From Alistipes sp. CHKCI003 (GTDB lineage Bacteria; Bacteroidota; Bacteroidia; Bacteroidales; Rikenellaceae), in assembly GCF_900021155.1 (NCBI RefSeq), contig NZ_FCNT01000061.1, positions 1 through 59,707 on the forward strand: a stretch of DNA of 59,707 bases, read 5' to 3'. Every line of letters starts with the position of its first letter. The stretch's first letter is position 1. The notes under the pieces are model-generated. The model did no database searches and had not been told where the DNA came from. It saw only the letters and a list, made by a program, of their open reading frames with translations. Shown here in pieces: positions 9,135-16,451 of this stretch. A program made the translations under genes and the position numbers.

Positions 9135-9164
9135 TTGCATATCCGCACCGAATCGGTATCTTTG
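9135..9164 (+). promoter_or_regulatory. Promoter of the Cys-rich lipoprotein
   Basis: TTG at 9135-9137 and TATCTTTG at 9157-9164 are 19 bp apart, a good fit to the Bacteroidetes housekeeping promoter. The start codon is 39 bp downstream. Confidence 0.7.
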
Positions 9165-9202
9165 CGGCGATGATAAATGTTTAATTCTAAATTGTTGAAA
9201 CG

Positions 9203-9433
9203 ATGAAAAAGATTTTGTCTTTCGTAGTTGTTCTGGCCGCTGCGACGATGGTCGGCTGCTGCGGCAATGCGACGAAAAAGGCTGCCGCTGAAGCCGAAGC
9301 TGCCCCCGTTGCGACCGAGGCTGCCGCCTGTTGCAACGAAAAGTCCGACAACTGCAACAACGATTGCGGCGCGTGCGATTCGTCGGCCGCCTGCTGCGCC
9401 GAGCAGGCTCAGTCCGAGACCGAGGTGAAATAA
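9203..9433 (+). CDS. Small Cys-rich lipoprotein
   Basis: This 76-residue protein has a signal peptide and lipobox ending MVGC19. The mature chain is an Ala/Glu/Lys-rich spacer followed by a compact cysteine cluster: Cys43, 44, 51, 55, 58, 64 and 65, besides Cys19 and 20. The CC-x6-C-x3-C-x2-C-x5-CC spacing suggests metal binding or a disulfide knot at the cell surface, but I do not recognise a family. It is a single-gene unit with its own good promoter and a strong terminator, which suggests abundant expression. It is real by start, signal peptide and flanking signals; the function is unknown. Confidence 0.75.
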   Translation: MKKILSFVVVLAAATMVGCCGNATKKAAAEAEAAPVATEAAACCNEKSDNCNNDCGACDSSAACCAEQAQSETEVK

Positions 9434-9450
9434 CCGTCCGGGACACGTGA

Positions 9451-9486
9451 AAACGGAATCCTTCACCGAGGGATTCCGTTTTTTTC
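9451..9486 (+). terminator. Intrinsic terminator
   Basis: An 11-bp perfect stem (AAACGGAATCC / GGATTCCGTTT) with a 9-nt loop is followed by a T-tract. It ends the Cys-rich lipoprotein unit and lies just before the -7 element of the next gene. Confidence 0.9.
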
Positions 9487-9488
9487 GT

Positions 9489-9496
9489 TATTTTTG
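9489..9496 (+). promoter_or_regulatory. -7 element of the exonuclease gene; leaderless start likely
   Basis: TATTTTTG matches TAnnTTTG exactly and ends 4 bp before the ATG at 9501, so the transcript would begin at or next to the start codon. The -33 region would lie inside the preceding terminator hairpin. Confidence 0.5.
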
Positions 9497-9500
9497 TCCT

Positions 9501-9995
9501 ATGAAAAATTTCGCCGCTATCGATTTCGAAACCGCGAACCGCGAACGGACGAGCGTCTGTTCGGTCGGTTTGGTGGTCGTGCGCGACGGTGCGGTTGTCG
9601 ATACGGCTTATCGGCTGATCCACCCGAGGCCGGATTATTACAGTAGGTTCTGCACGCTCGTTCACGGTATGACGGCTGCCGATACGGCCGATGCACCCGA
9701 TTTCCCGGATGTGTGGGCCGGAATTGCGCCCTTGATCGCTGATCTGCCGCTGGTGGCCCACAACTCGCCTTTCGACGAGGGGTGTCTGCGAGCGTGCTTC
9801 CGCTTGTTCGGCATGCCGTGGCCCGACTACCGGTTCTATTGCACTTGCAGGGCTTCGCGTCGGGTGTTCGGAAAGCAGCTTCCCAATCACCGGCTTCAGA
9901 CGGTTTCCGAGGCTTGCGGTTTTCGGCTCGACAACCACCATCATGCCTTGGCCGATGCGGAAGCTTGTGCGCACATCGCCTTGAAAATTCTGTAA
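9501..9995 (+). CDS. DnaQ-like 3'-5' exonuclease (DEDDh)
   Basis: This 164-residue stand-alone exonuclease has the DEDDh motifs: Asp8-x-Glu10 (AIDFETAN), Asp92 in HNSPFDEG, and the final His147...Asp152 pair (HHALADAEA). Such proteins trim 3' ends of DNA or RNA in repair or turnover and resemble the epsilon proofreading subunit. I chose ATG 9501 because the DFE motif must be close to the N-terminus and the region before it holds a terminator and a -7 box. It is monocistronic. Confidence 0.88.
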   Translation: MKNFAAIDFETANRERTSVCSVGLVVVRDGAVVDTAYRLIHPRPDYYSRFCTLVHGMTAADTADAPDFPDVWAGIAPLIADLPLVAHNSPFDEGCLRACFRLFGMPWPDYRFYCTCRASRRVFGKQLPNHRLQTVSEACGFRLDNHHHALADAEACAHIALKIL

Positions 9996-10326
9996 GACGG
10001 ACCGTCGCCTGCACGGCGGTTCGCCGTAATTGCCGGTTTTGCGTTTTTTTATGTCATACGCGGGAGTATCGTTGCAACTGCTTTGTTGTAAATATTTTAT
10101 TTTACCCCCCCCCCTCGGTTTCAGACCGCTCTGCAACCCCTCGACGGGCCGTTTATTTCCGGAAGCTATGATATGCGGAAACCGTAGGAAGTGTTGTTTG
10201 TCCGGAAAAATTGGTTAATTTTGATTCCGTAAAACGGTCGGAATTCACCGTTGCGCATTCCGGTTCTGCCTTACAGGATAGTGCGCATCGGTCTTTAGCG
10301 GGAGTTTGCGTCTGTTTTACATGCAG

Positions 10327-10378
10327 TGCCGTCATGCTGTCGCATATGTCTCCGGAGTATAAGACAGACATGACGGCA
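10327..10378. repeat. Inverted repeat, possible hairpin
   Basis: TGCCGTCATG-CTGTC (10327-10341) pairs with GACAG-a-CATGACGGCA (10363-10378), a 15-bp stem with one bulge and a loop of about 21 nt. The AT-rich but not T-only tail makes it a weak terminator candidate. It may instead be a small RNA end or a protein-binding site. Confidence 0.5.
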
Positions 10379-10802
10379 TTTATTATTATATATAGGTATA
10401 GGTCTTGTTCGGTATTATTTCGAGGTCCCGTTTTCCGGCCTCATGGTTTCAAAGTGTTACCGGAACAAATAAATTTTTCGTCGAAAATGCGGATATGTGC
10501 TTATTTATCCGTAATTTTGCGCCCGTTATTGGATTTGGTCGGGGCTCACTCAACCGGTTTTGCGGCTTGCTGGCTCGCCGGAAATCATTCGGGGATTTTC
10601 CGCAAAGTGCAGTTCGGAGCGCAAATACCGTTTTCCACGCAGGTTCGTGCCGTGGAATGATCACATATACAGCGAGGAATGCGATTGTAACAATTTTTCG
10701 GTCAATTGCAATAAATTGTTGCCGGAAACCCAGTTGCTCCTTATCTTTTTGCGCTAATTTTTAGGTTATTCGTTAAAATCTTAAAATTTTTCTGCTAAAT
10801 TA

Positions 10803-10834
10803 TTTGTTACTTTACCTGTTGATGCCTATATTTG
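10803..10834 (+). promoter_or_regulatory. Promoter of the TlpA/Omp28 operon
   Basis: TTTG (10803-10806), 20 bp, then TATATTTG (10827-10834) is a near-ideal Bacteroidetes promoter. The expected leader to the ATG at 10876 is about 35 nt and AT-rich. Confidence 0.8.
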
Positions 10835-10875
10835 TTAACTAAACTTTTATTTTTATACTTAAATAGTGCTGATTT

Positions 10876-11373
10876 ATGGTTAAAAAACTTTTACTGACTT
10901 TAGTCGCTTTAGCCGGCTTCGCAACATTGGCATCGGCTCAGATGCGTCTTCCTAACGTGAAGATCGAGAATGAGAAAGGCGAATTGATTCAGACCTCTTC
11001 CCTGCTCGATGCGAAGACCCCCATGATCATTTCGTTCTGGTCCACGACCTGCAAACCGTGCATCCGCGAGCTCAACGCGATCAACGATCAATTCGTGGAT
11101 TGGCAGGATCAGGCTGATTTCCGCGTGATCGCCGTGTCGATCGACGACAGCCGTTCGGCTTCGAAAGCCAAGGCTATGGCCAGCGGTTTCGGATGGTCCG
11201 ACTTCACGGTTCTTTACGATAAAAACCAAGATCTCAAACGCGCCATGAATGTCAACCTCGTGCCGCAGGTTTTCGTAGTGGATGCCGACGGTAAGGTCGT
11301 TTATTCTCATACGGGCTATAATCCGGGAGGAGAAGCGGAATTGCTGAAGGAGATAATTAAACTCAAGAAATAA
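10876..11373 (+). CDS. TlpA-like periplasmic thioredoxin
   Basis: This 165-residue protein has a Sec signal peptide (cut near ASA-Q) and a thioredoxin fold of the TlpA/ResA type. The active site is Cys59-Lys-Pro-Cys62 in SFWSTTCKPC, and the cis-Pro loop is NLVPQVFVVDADG. It should reduce or oxidise thiols of exported proteins. It heads an operon whose later members include three proteins with their own CxxC motifs and a barrel with a CSGGVC pair, so these are plausible partners. The next gene starts 9 bp after the stop. Confidence 0.92.
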   Translation: MVKKLLLTLVALAGFATLASAQMRLPNVKIENEKGELIQTSSLLDAKTPMIISFWSTTCKPCIRELNAINDQFVDWQDQADFRVIAVSIDDSRSASKAKAMASGFGWSDFTVLYDKNQDLKRAMNVNLVPQVFVVDADGKVVYSHTGYNPGGEAELLKEIIKLKK

Positions 11374-11382
11374 CACGAACCC

Positions 11383-13029
11383 ATGAAATTCACCAAACTG
11401 ATTCCGTTCGTCGTTTTCACGCTCGTCGCCGGTGCAGGTACCGCACAGGCGCAGGAGGGGGAGGCCGAAGAACGCGATAAAAAAGGATTCCTCACTGGCA
11501 GCTTCGAGACCAATAATATTTATTTCGTCAAGGAAGATATCGAAGTACCCGGCCAGAAAACGCCCGACGATCGTTTCGGTTCGAACAACTATCTGAAGGT
11601 CGATTATATCCGCAGCAAATTTTCGGCTGGCGTTCAGCTCGAAAGCTATTTGCCTGTCATTCAGGACTACCCTGCGGAATTTACCGGCACGAAGTTGACG
11701 AATATTTATGCGTCGTGGGTCGATGACTCGTTCTCGATCACGGCCGGTTCGTTTTACGAACAGTTCGGCAGCGGCCTTTTGTTCCGAGCGTGGGAAGATC
11801 GTGCGCTGGGTATCAACAACTCCCTGATGGGGGCGCGTTTTACTTATAATTATAAGAACTACGTCGCTCTCAAGGCGATCTGGGGTACGCCCCGTTTCGG
11901 CATGGAGTACGATACCGGCGTTCAGTTCCGCGGTTTGGATCTGAGTCTCAACATCTCGGAGATGTACGGCGCCAAGAAGTCGACCTTGCTGCTCGAAGGT
12001 TCCGTTCTGAATCACTATCAGAGTGTTCCGCAGAGCTACGAGAACGGGATGTCTCCGAATGTAACGGGGTGGTCCGCTCGCGTGAACTACGAAAACGGCG
12101 GGTTCATGGCCAAAGCCGAATATGTGGATAACGGTACGAACTATTTCCCCAATACGGAGATGAGCAGCGAGGATCCCCGCGAGTTCGTCGGCAAACGCGG
12201 CAACGCGCAGCTCCTCGAATTGGGATACAGCAACAACGGTCTCGGTATTTTCCTCACCGGCCGCCGCTTCGAGTGGATGTATTCCAAGTTCGACCGTACG
12301 TCGTCGAGCGCTGCCAACGTGTATAATTATCTGCCGGCGGTAACGATGCAGTATACGTATCTGCTTACGAACCTGCATCCTTATACGCCGCTGACGCAGG
12401 ACAGCCGAAACGGCGAGATCGGCGGTCAGGCGGATATTTATTACAATGTAAAGCGCGGAACGTGGCTCGGGGGCAGACGCGGTCTGAAGCTGCATGCCAA
12501 TTTCTCGACCTATTATTCGCTTGCAGGCAAGGGCAATGCGCGTGCCGACAAGCTGATGTTCCGCGATTTCAGCGCGGATATCGAGAAACAGTGGACCCGT
12601 GCATTCAAGATGAATCTGCTTTATTCGATGCAGGAGCGCAATACGGATTACGGTGCGACCGCCAAAACCGAGTTGGCTCATATCGTCGTGGGCGACTTCC
12701 TCTACAAATTCACGCCGAGGTTCTCGCTGCGTCTCGAATTGCAGTATTTGACCTCCAAGGAGGGGGATAAAGACTGGATGGCCGGATTGCTCGAAGCTTC
12801 GTTCGCCCCCAAGTGGAGCATCTTCGTCAGCGACATGTACAACCACGGCAACGACGCGGAAGCCAACCGCCTGCACTATTACAGCGGCGGCGTCAGCTTC
12901 GCACATTCGCATACGCGCCTGTCGCTCAGCTACGGACGTAACCGCGCCGGTTATGTCTGCTCGGGCGGTGTGTGCCGAATCATTTCGGCTTACACGGGTG
13001 CCAATTTTGCGATGACGATTTCGTTCTAA
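11383..13029 (+). CDS. DUF6029 outer-membrane beta-barrel
   Basis: This 548-residue protein has a signal peptide (GTAQAQ) and alternating, aromatic-rich strands typical of an outer-membrane barrel ending in Phe (NFAMTISF). It resembles the DUF6029 family, which in Bacteroidetes often sits next to a TlpA-like thioredoxin. Near the C-terminus is a Cys pair (CSGGVC) that could be oxidised or reduced by the upstream TlpA protein. Function is not known; its position suggests a channel or scaffold for the surface Omp28-type proteins that follow. Confidence 0.8.
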   Translation: MKFTKLIPFVVFTLVAGAGTAQAQEGEAEERDKKGFLTGSFETNNIYFVKEDIEVPGQKTPDDRFGSNNYLKVDYIRSKFSAGVQLESYLPVIQDYPAEFTGTKLTNIYASWVDDSFSITAGSFYEQFGSGLLFRAWEDRALGINNSLMGARFTYNYKNYVALKAIWGTPRFGMEYDTGVQFRGLDLSLNISEMYGAKKSTLLLEGSVLNHYQSVPQSYENGMSPNVTGWSARVNYENGGFMAKAEYVDNGTNYFPNTEMSSEDPREFVGKRGNAQLLELGYSNNGLGIFLTGRRFEWMYSKFDRTSSSAANVYNYLPAVTMQYTYLLTNLHPYTPLTQDSRNGEIGGQADIYYNVKRGTWLGGRRGLKLHANFSTYYSLAGKGNARADKLMFRDFSADIEKQWTRAFKMNLLYSMQERNTDYGATAKTELAHIVVGDFLYKFTPRFSLRLELQYLTSKEGDKDWMAGLLEASFAPKWSIFVSDMYNHGNDAEANRLHYYSGGVSFAHSHTRLSLSYGRNRAGYVCSGGVCRIISAYTGANFAMTISF

Positions 13030-13152
13030 GGTTGAATTCCGCGGTCATGCAGTATTTTAGGTCGGATTACGTTTATGAGTCGTAAGGACAATCGAAATAT
13101 TGCGTAACCGGACAGAACGAAACAAAGTAACACCAATTTTTAATACACGAAA

Positions 13153-14235
13153 ATGAAAAAATTCTTTTTTGCAGTCGCTCTTTTTGCAGGCGCATCGACG
13201 GCTTTCGTCGCATGCAGCGGAAGCGATGACGAACCTAAGCCGAGTCTCGATGATATCAAAGAGATCGAACTGACGGTCGACAAGAATGCCATCGAGGCGA
13301 ACGGCGAGGATGTCGTGAATTTCACGGTTACATCCGATACGGGCGTGAACCTCAATGACAAAGCCGTTATTCTGATCCCCGGTGAGGAGATTACTTTCCT
13401 CGATGAGATGTACTACACTTCCACCGTCAACGAGACGGTTACCTTCCAGGCCCGCTACAACGGCATCTATTCCAACGAGGTTACCGTGGAGGTGAAGAAC
13501 CGGAGCAAATACGAGAAGTATTTCCGCCGTGTTCTGATTTCGCAGCTCACCGGTACGTGGTGCGTGAACTGTCCGGGCATGACGCGCTCGCTGAAGCTCG
13601 TGTCGGAGCAGTTCCCCGATCGGATCGAGATTCTGGCCATGCACGGTTCCAGTTCTCAGGGAACGGATCCTTATGCGATCCCGCAGACCGAAGAGATGTT
13701 CAGCCAGTTCCCCGACCTGCGGGGGTATCCTTCGGCAGTCATCGACATGCGCCAGAAGTCTGTGGATGCTACCACCTCGTCGTTGGTGCGTGCGATCAAC
13801 AAGTCGCTGTTGGAATATCCGGCTACATGCGGCGTGAAAATCGCGTCGACCTATAACAAGGATACTAAGAAGGTGGATGCGAAAGTTACCGTGGCCGCCG
13901 AAGCGACGAACAAGTACGCTTTGGGTCTCGCCGTTGTGGTTGACGGACTCGAATACACGCAGACCGGAGCGGAAAACGATCCCGATTACCTTCATAACAA
14001 TGTGGTGATCGCCATCAACAATCTCCGCGGAGAATTTATCGGCGACGGGGTAATCAATGCCGGCGAAGAGGTTTCGCATACCTTCACGATCGACATGAGT
14101 ACGACGAAATACAACATCGAGGACATGCGTGTCGTGGCTTTCATTCTGGCTCAGAGCGGGGATGCGTACTATGTGAATAACTCCGCAAGCTGCAAGCTCG
14201 ACGGCGGTTCGATCGATTACACTTATAACGAGTAA
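13153..14235 (+). CDS. Omp28-related surface lipoprotein, copy 1
   Basis: This 360-residue protein has lipobox FVAC21 followed by SGSDDE, an acidic stretch like the Bacteroidetes surface-export signal. Residues 38-115 form an Ig-like beta domain. A thioredoxin-like region follows, with TGTWC137VNC140 and SAVIDMR, as in Omp28-related proteins. A further Cys occurs in ATCGVKI, and the chain ends DYTYNE. P. gingivalis Omp28 is a surface adhesin-like protein, but the CxxC suggests thiol chemistry. Two paralogs follow, 8 bp and then 6 bp downstream. Confidence 0.85.
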   Translation: MKKFFFAVALFAGASTAFVACSGSDDEPKPSLDDIKEIELTVDKNAIEANGEDVVNFTVTSDTGVNLNDKAVILIPGEEITFLDEMYYTSTVNETVTFQARYNGIYSNEVTVEVKNRSKYEKYFRRVLISQLTGTWCVNCPGMTRSLKLVSEQFPDRIEILAMHGSSSQGTDPYAIPQTEEMFSQFPDLRGYPSAVIDMRQKSVDATTSSLVRAINKSLLEYPATCGVKIASTYNKDTKKVDAKVTVAAEATNKYALGLAVVVDGLEYTQTGAENDPDYLHNNVVIAINNLRGEFIGDGVINAGEEVSHTFTIDMSTTKYNIEDMRVVAFILAQSGDAYYVNNSASCKLDGGSIDYTYNE

Positions 14236-14243
14236 TAGATGTC

Positions 14244-15344
14244 ATGAAAAAACTTCTGAATATTTTTGTCGCTCTTTCGTTTATCATCGGATCGGCGGGA
14301 TGCTCCGGCTCGGACGGAGGGGAGAGTCCCGTGAACGACGGTAAACTGACGCTTCAGGCGGATAAAACCGCTATCATTGCGAACGGAGCCGACAAGGTTA
14401 CGTTTCAGGTGATGCTGGGGGGCGAAGATATTACCTCGAACGCAAGCGCCCGGCTCTATCTGGTGGAGCGCGACGGAAAAGCCGTCAGCGAGAAACAGGC
14501 GTCCATGCAGTTCGCTTCGACCGTCGTCGGCACTTATGTTTTCGAAGCCCGCTACGAAGGCAGCACGCGACTGGTTTCCGACAACAAGGTTACGGTTACG
14601 GTCAGCGCCAACAACGAAGAAGAGGTCTTCTATCGGAAGGTTTTCACTCAGTACTTCACTTCGACGGGATGCCATAACTGCCCCAATATGAACAAGGCGC
14701 TGAAGAGTTTGAGTCAGGAATATCAGGACCGTATGGTCATCGGTGCGTTCCATATGAACTACAGCGCGGTGATGGATCCGATGGCAATAGATGTTACCAC
14801 GAGCTACATGATCGACGTGCTGTATACGAGCGGTTTGCCCGGCTGCTTCCTCGATCTTCGGTCCGATACGAACTGTTACAGTCTGACGCCCGAAAAGACG
14901 ACGATGGAAAACATCGACCGCATGTTGGCGGATTATCCGGCCGCGTGCGGCGTCAAGATCGATTCGAAGCATGATGCGGCCAAGGGTACGATCACTGTGA
15001 AATTTACGGTGAAGGCTTCCGTAACCAATGAGTACCGCATCCTGCCCTTCCTCGTCGAAGACGGGATCGTGGCGGATCAGGACGGCGGTTCGTCCGATTA
15101 CGTACACGACAACGTCGTGCGCGCTGCCGGGGCCGCCTCGCTGGTGGGCGATCGTCTGAATACGATCGAGAAAGACGCGGAAGCGACCAAGAGCTACACG
15201 TTCAACGTGCAGAACGGTTGGAACACCGACAACATGCGTGTCGTGGTCTGCGTGCTCAATTCGTCCAACGGCGTCGACTTCTACGGCAACAATGCGGCCA
15301 CCTGCGGGATCGACGAATCTATCGACTACCTTTATAACGAATAA
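14244..15344 (+). CDS. Omp28-related surface lipoprotein, copy 2
   Basis: This 366-residue paralog of the preceding gene has the same plan: lipobox SAGC20, an Ig-like domain with the LQADKTAIIANGADKVTF motif, and a thioredoxin-like domain with TSTGC143HNC146. A conserved Cys lies in AACGVKI, and the chain ends DYLYNE. Gly replaces Trp before the first active-site Cys, which may change its redox potential or turn it into a binding site. It starts 8 bp after copy 1, clearly in the same transcript. Confidence 0.85.
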   Translation: MKKLLNIFVALSFIIGSAGCSGSDGGESPVNDGKLTLQADKTAIIANGADKVTFQVMLGGEDITSNASARLYLVERDGKAVSEKQASMQFASTVVGTYVFEARYEGSTRLVSDNKVTVTVSANNEEEVFYRKVFTQYFTSTGCHNCPNMNKALKSLSQEYQDRMVIGAFHMNYSAVMDPMAIDVTTSYMIDVLYTSGLPGCFLDLRSDTNCYSLTPEKTTMENIDRMLADYPAACGVKIDSKHDAAKGTITVKFTVKASVTNEYRILPFLVEDGIVADQDGGSSDYVHDNVVRAAGAASLVGDRLNTIEKDAEATKSYTFNVQNGWNTDNMRVVVCVLNSSNGVDFYGNNAATCGIDESIDYLYNE

Positions 15345-15350
15345 AGAACT

Positions 15351-16412
15351 ATGAAACGGATTATAAACCTACTTACGACCTGTGCGCTGGCCTTCCCTGT
15401 CTTCATGGCGGTCGGATGTTCGGGGAACAGCGGGGAAGAGGAGCCTGTCGGGAACGAGGTCAGCTTGGAGGCGAGCAAGACGAGTGTCGTCGCCAACGGC
15501 AACGATCAGGTAACGTTCACCGTCAAATCGAACGGCAAGGATGTTACTGCGTCTGCGAAGATCAGCTGCACGGACCCGAGCGGCGAGGAGAAGGAACTCG
15601 AAAATGCGACGTTCTCGACGAAGACCGCCGGCGACTACACCTTTGCGGCGACGTACGATTCCCGGACGTCGAAAACCGTGAAGGTTACGGCTGTGGAGGA
15701 GAAGTATTTCCGCAGAGTGTGCGTGATGGATATTACGGGTACGTGGTGCACGAACTGCCCGGCTGCCGGACAGACGCTCGAAATGCTGGCGCAGAACCGC
15801 CCCGACCGGATGGTTATCCTCGCGGTCCATGGCGACGGTCCTGCCGAGAAGGACCCGATGACGACGCCCGTGATGGATATGCTCGATAAGATGTTCACGA
15901 TCTCGGGCTTTCCCTCGGTCGTGGTCGATCTGCGCGAATCGATCGACAATGCGGGTCTTTCGAGCGGTGTCATCGACGCTTACGACCTGTCGCGCGAGGA
16001 GTATCCGGCTACCTGCGGCCTGCGGGTGGAGAGCAGCTACAACGAGTCGACCGGCAAGATCGACATTACGGTAGGCATCACCTCCAATACGGGCGGAGAG
16101 TACCGGCTCGCTGCGATCATCCTCGAAGACGGTATCACGGCCAAGCAGATTCAGGACGGCTACGAGAAACCCGATTTCAAACACTTCAATGTGGTCCGCA
16201 AGCTGCTCTCGTCCAATTTGGTCGGCGATTCGGCAGGTACTCTTGAGGCCGACAAGGAGAAGACGATGGAATTTTCCACCGAAGTGGATTCGGAATGGGT
16301 GGTCGACAATCTGCGCGTGGCGGTTTATGCGACCGACAGCAGCGGATCTATCAACAATATCGTGGAGTGCAAAGCCAAAAACGGCTCCTGCGACTATAAG
16401 TACAACGAATAA
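15351..16412 (+). CDS. Omp28-related surface lipoprotein, copy 3
   Basis: This 353-residue third paralog has lipobox AVGC23, an Ig-like domain (LEASKTSVVANGNDQVTF), then ITGTWC133TNC136 and SVVVDLR. The conserved Cys is in ATCGLRV, and the C-terminus reads CDYKYNE. It also has extra cysteines at 73 and 124 and a pair near the C-terminus. Sequence divergence among the three copies is large outside these motifs, so the duplication is old. The gap from copy 2 is 6 bp. Confidence 0.85.
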   Translation: MKRIINLLTTCALAFPVFMAVGCSGNSGEEEPVGNEVSLEASKTSVVANGNDQVTFTVKSNGKDVTASAKISCTDPSGEEKELENATFSTKTAGDYTFAATYDSRTSKTVKVTAVEEKYFRRVCVMDITGTWCTNCPAAGQTLEMLAQNRPDRMVILAVHGDGPAEKDPMTTPVMDMLDKMFTISGFPSVVVDLRESIDNAGLSSGVIDAYDLSREEYPATCGLRVESSYNESTGKIDITVGITSNTGGEYRLAAIILEDGITAKQIQDGYEKPDFKHFNVVRKLLSSNLVGDSAGTLEADKEKTMEFSTEVDSEWVVDNLRVAVYATDSSGSINNIVECKAKNGSCDYKYNE

Positions 16413-16451
16413 TTACTAACTTTCTTTATTACATTCTTAACCTATTTCACT

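Larger units (their letters stand above)
9996..10875. other. AT-rich intergenic region with inverted repeat and C11 tract
   Basis: These 880 bp hold no convincing gene; the open frames lack a signal peptide, domain or normal codon use. They contain a run of eleven C (10105-10115), a long inverted repeat (10327-10378) and, at the right end, the promoter of the TlpA operon. The base composition is clearly more AT-rich than the neighbouring genes, especially after 10660. Confidence 0.6.

Noticed and set aside
10211..10764. Overlapping plus-strand frames of 119-149 codons in the gap before the TlpA operon
   Set aside because: No recognisable domain, odd composition and no promoter at the right place; the region is better seen as intergenic.
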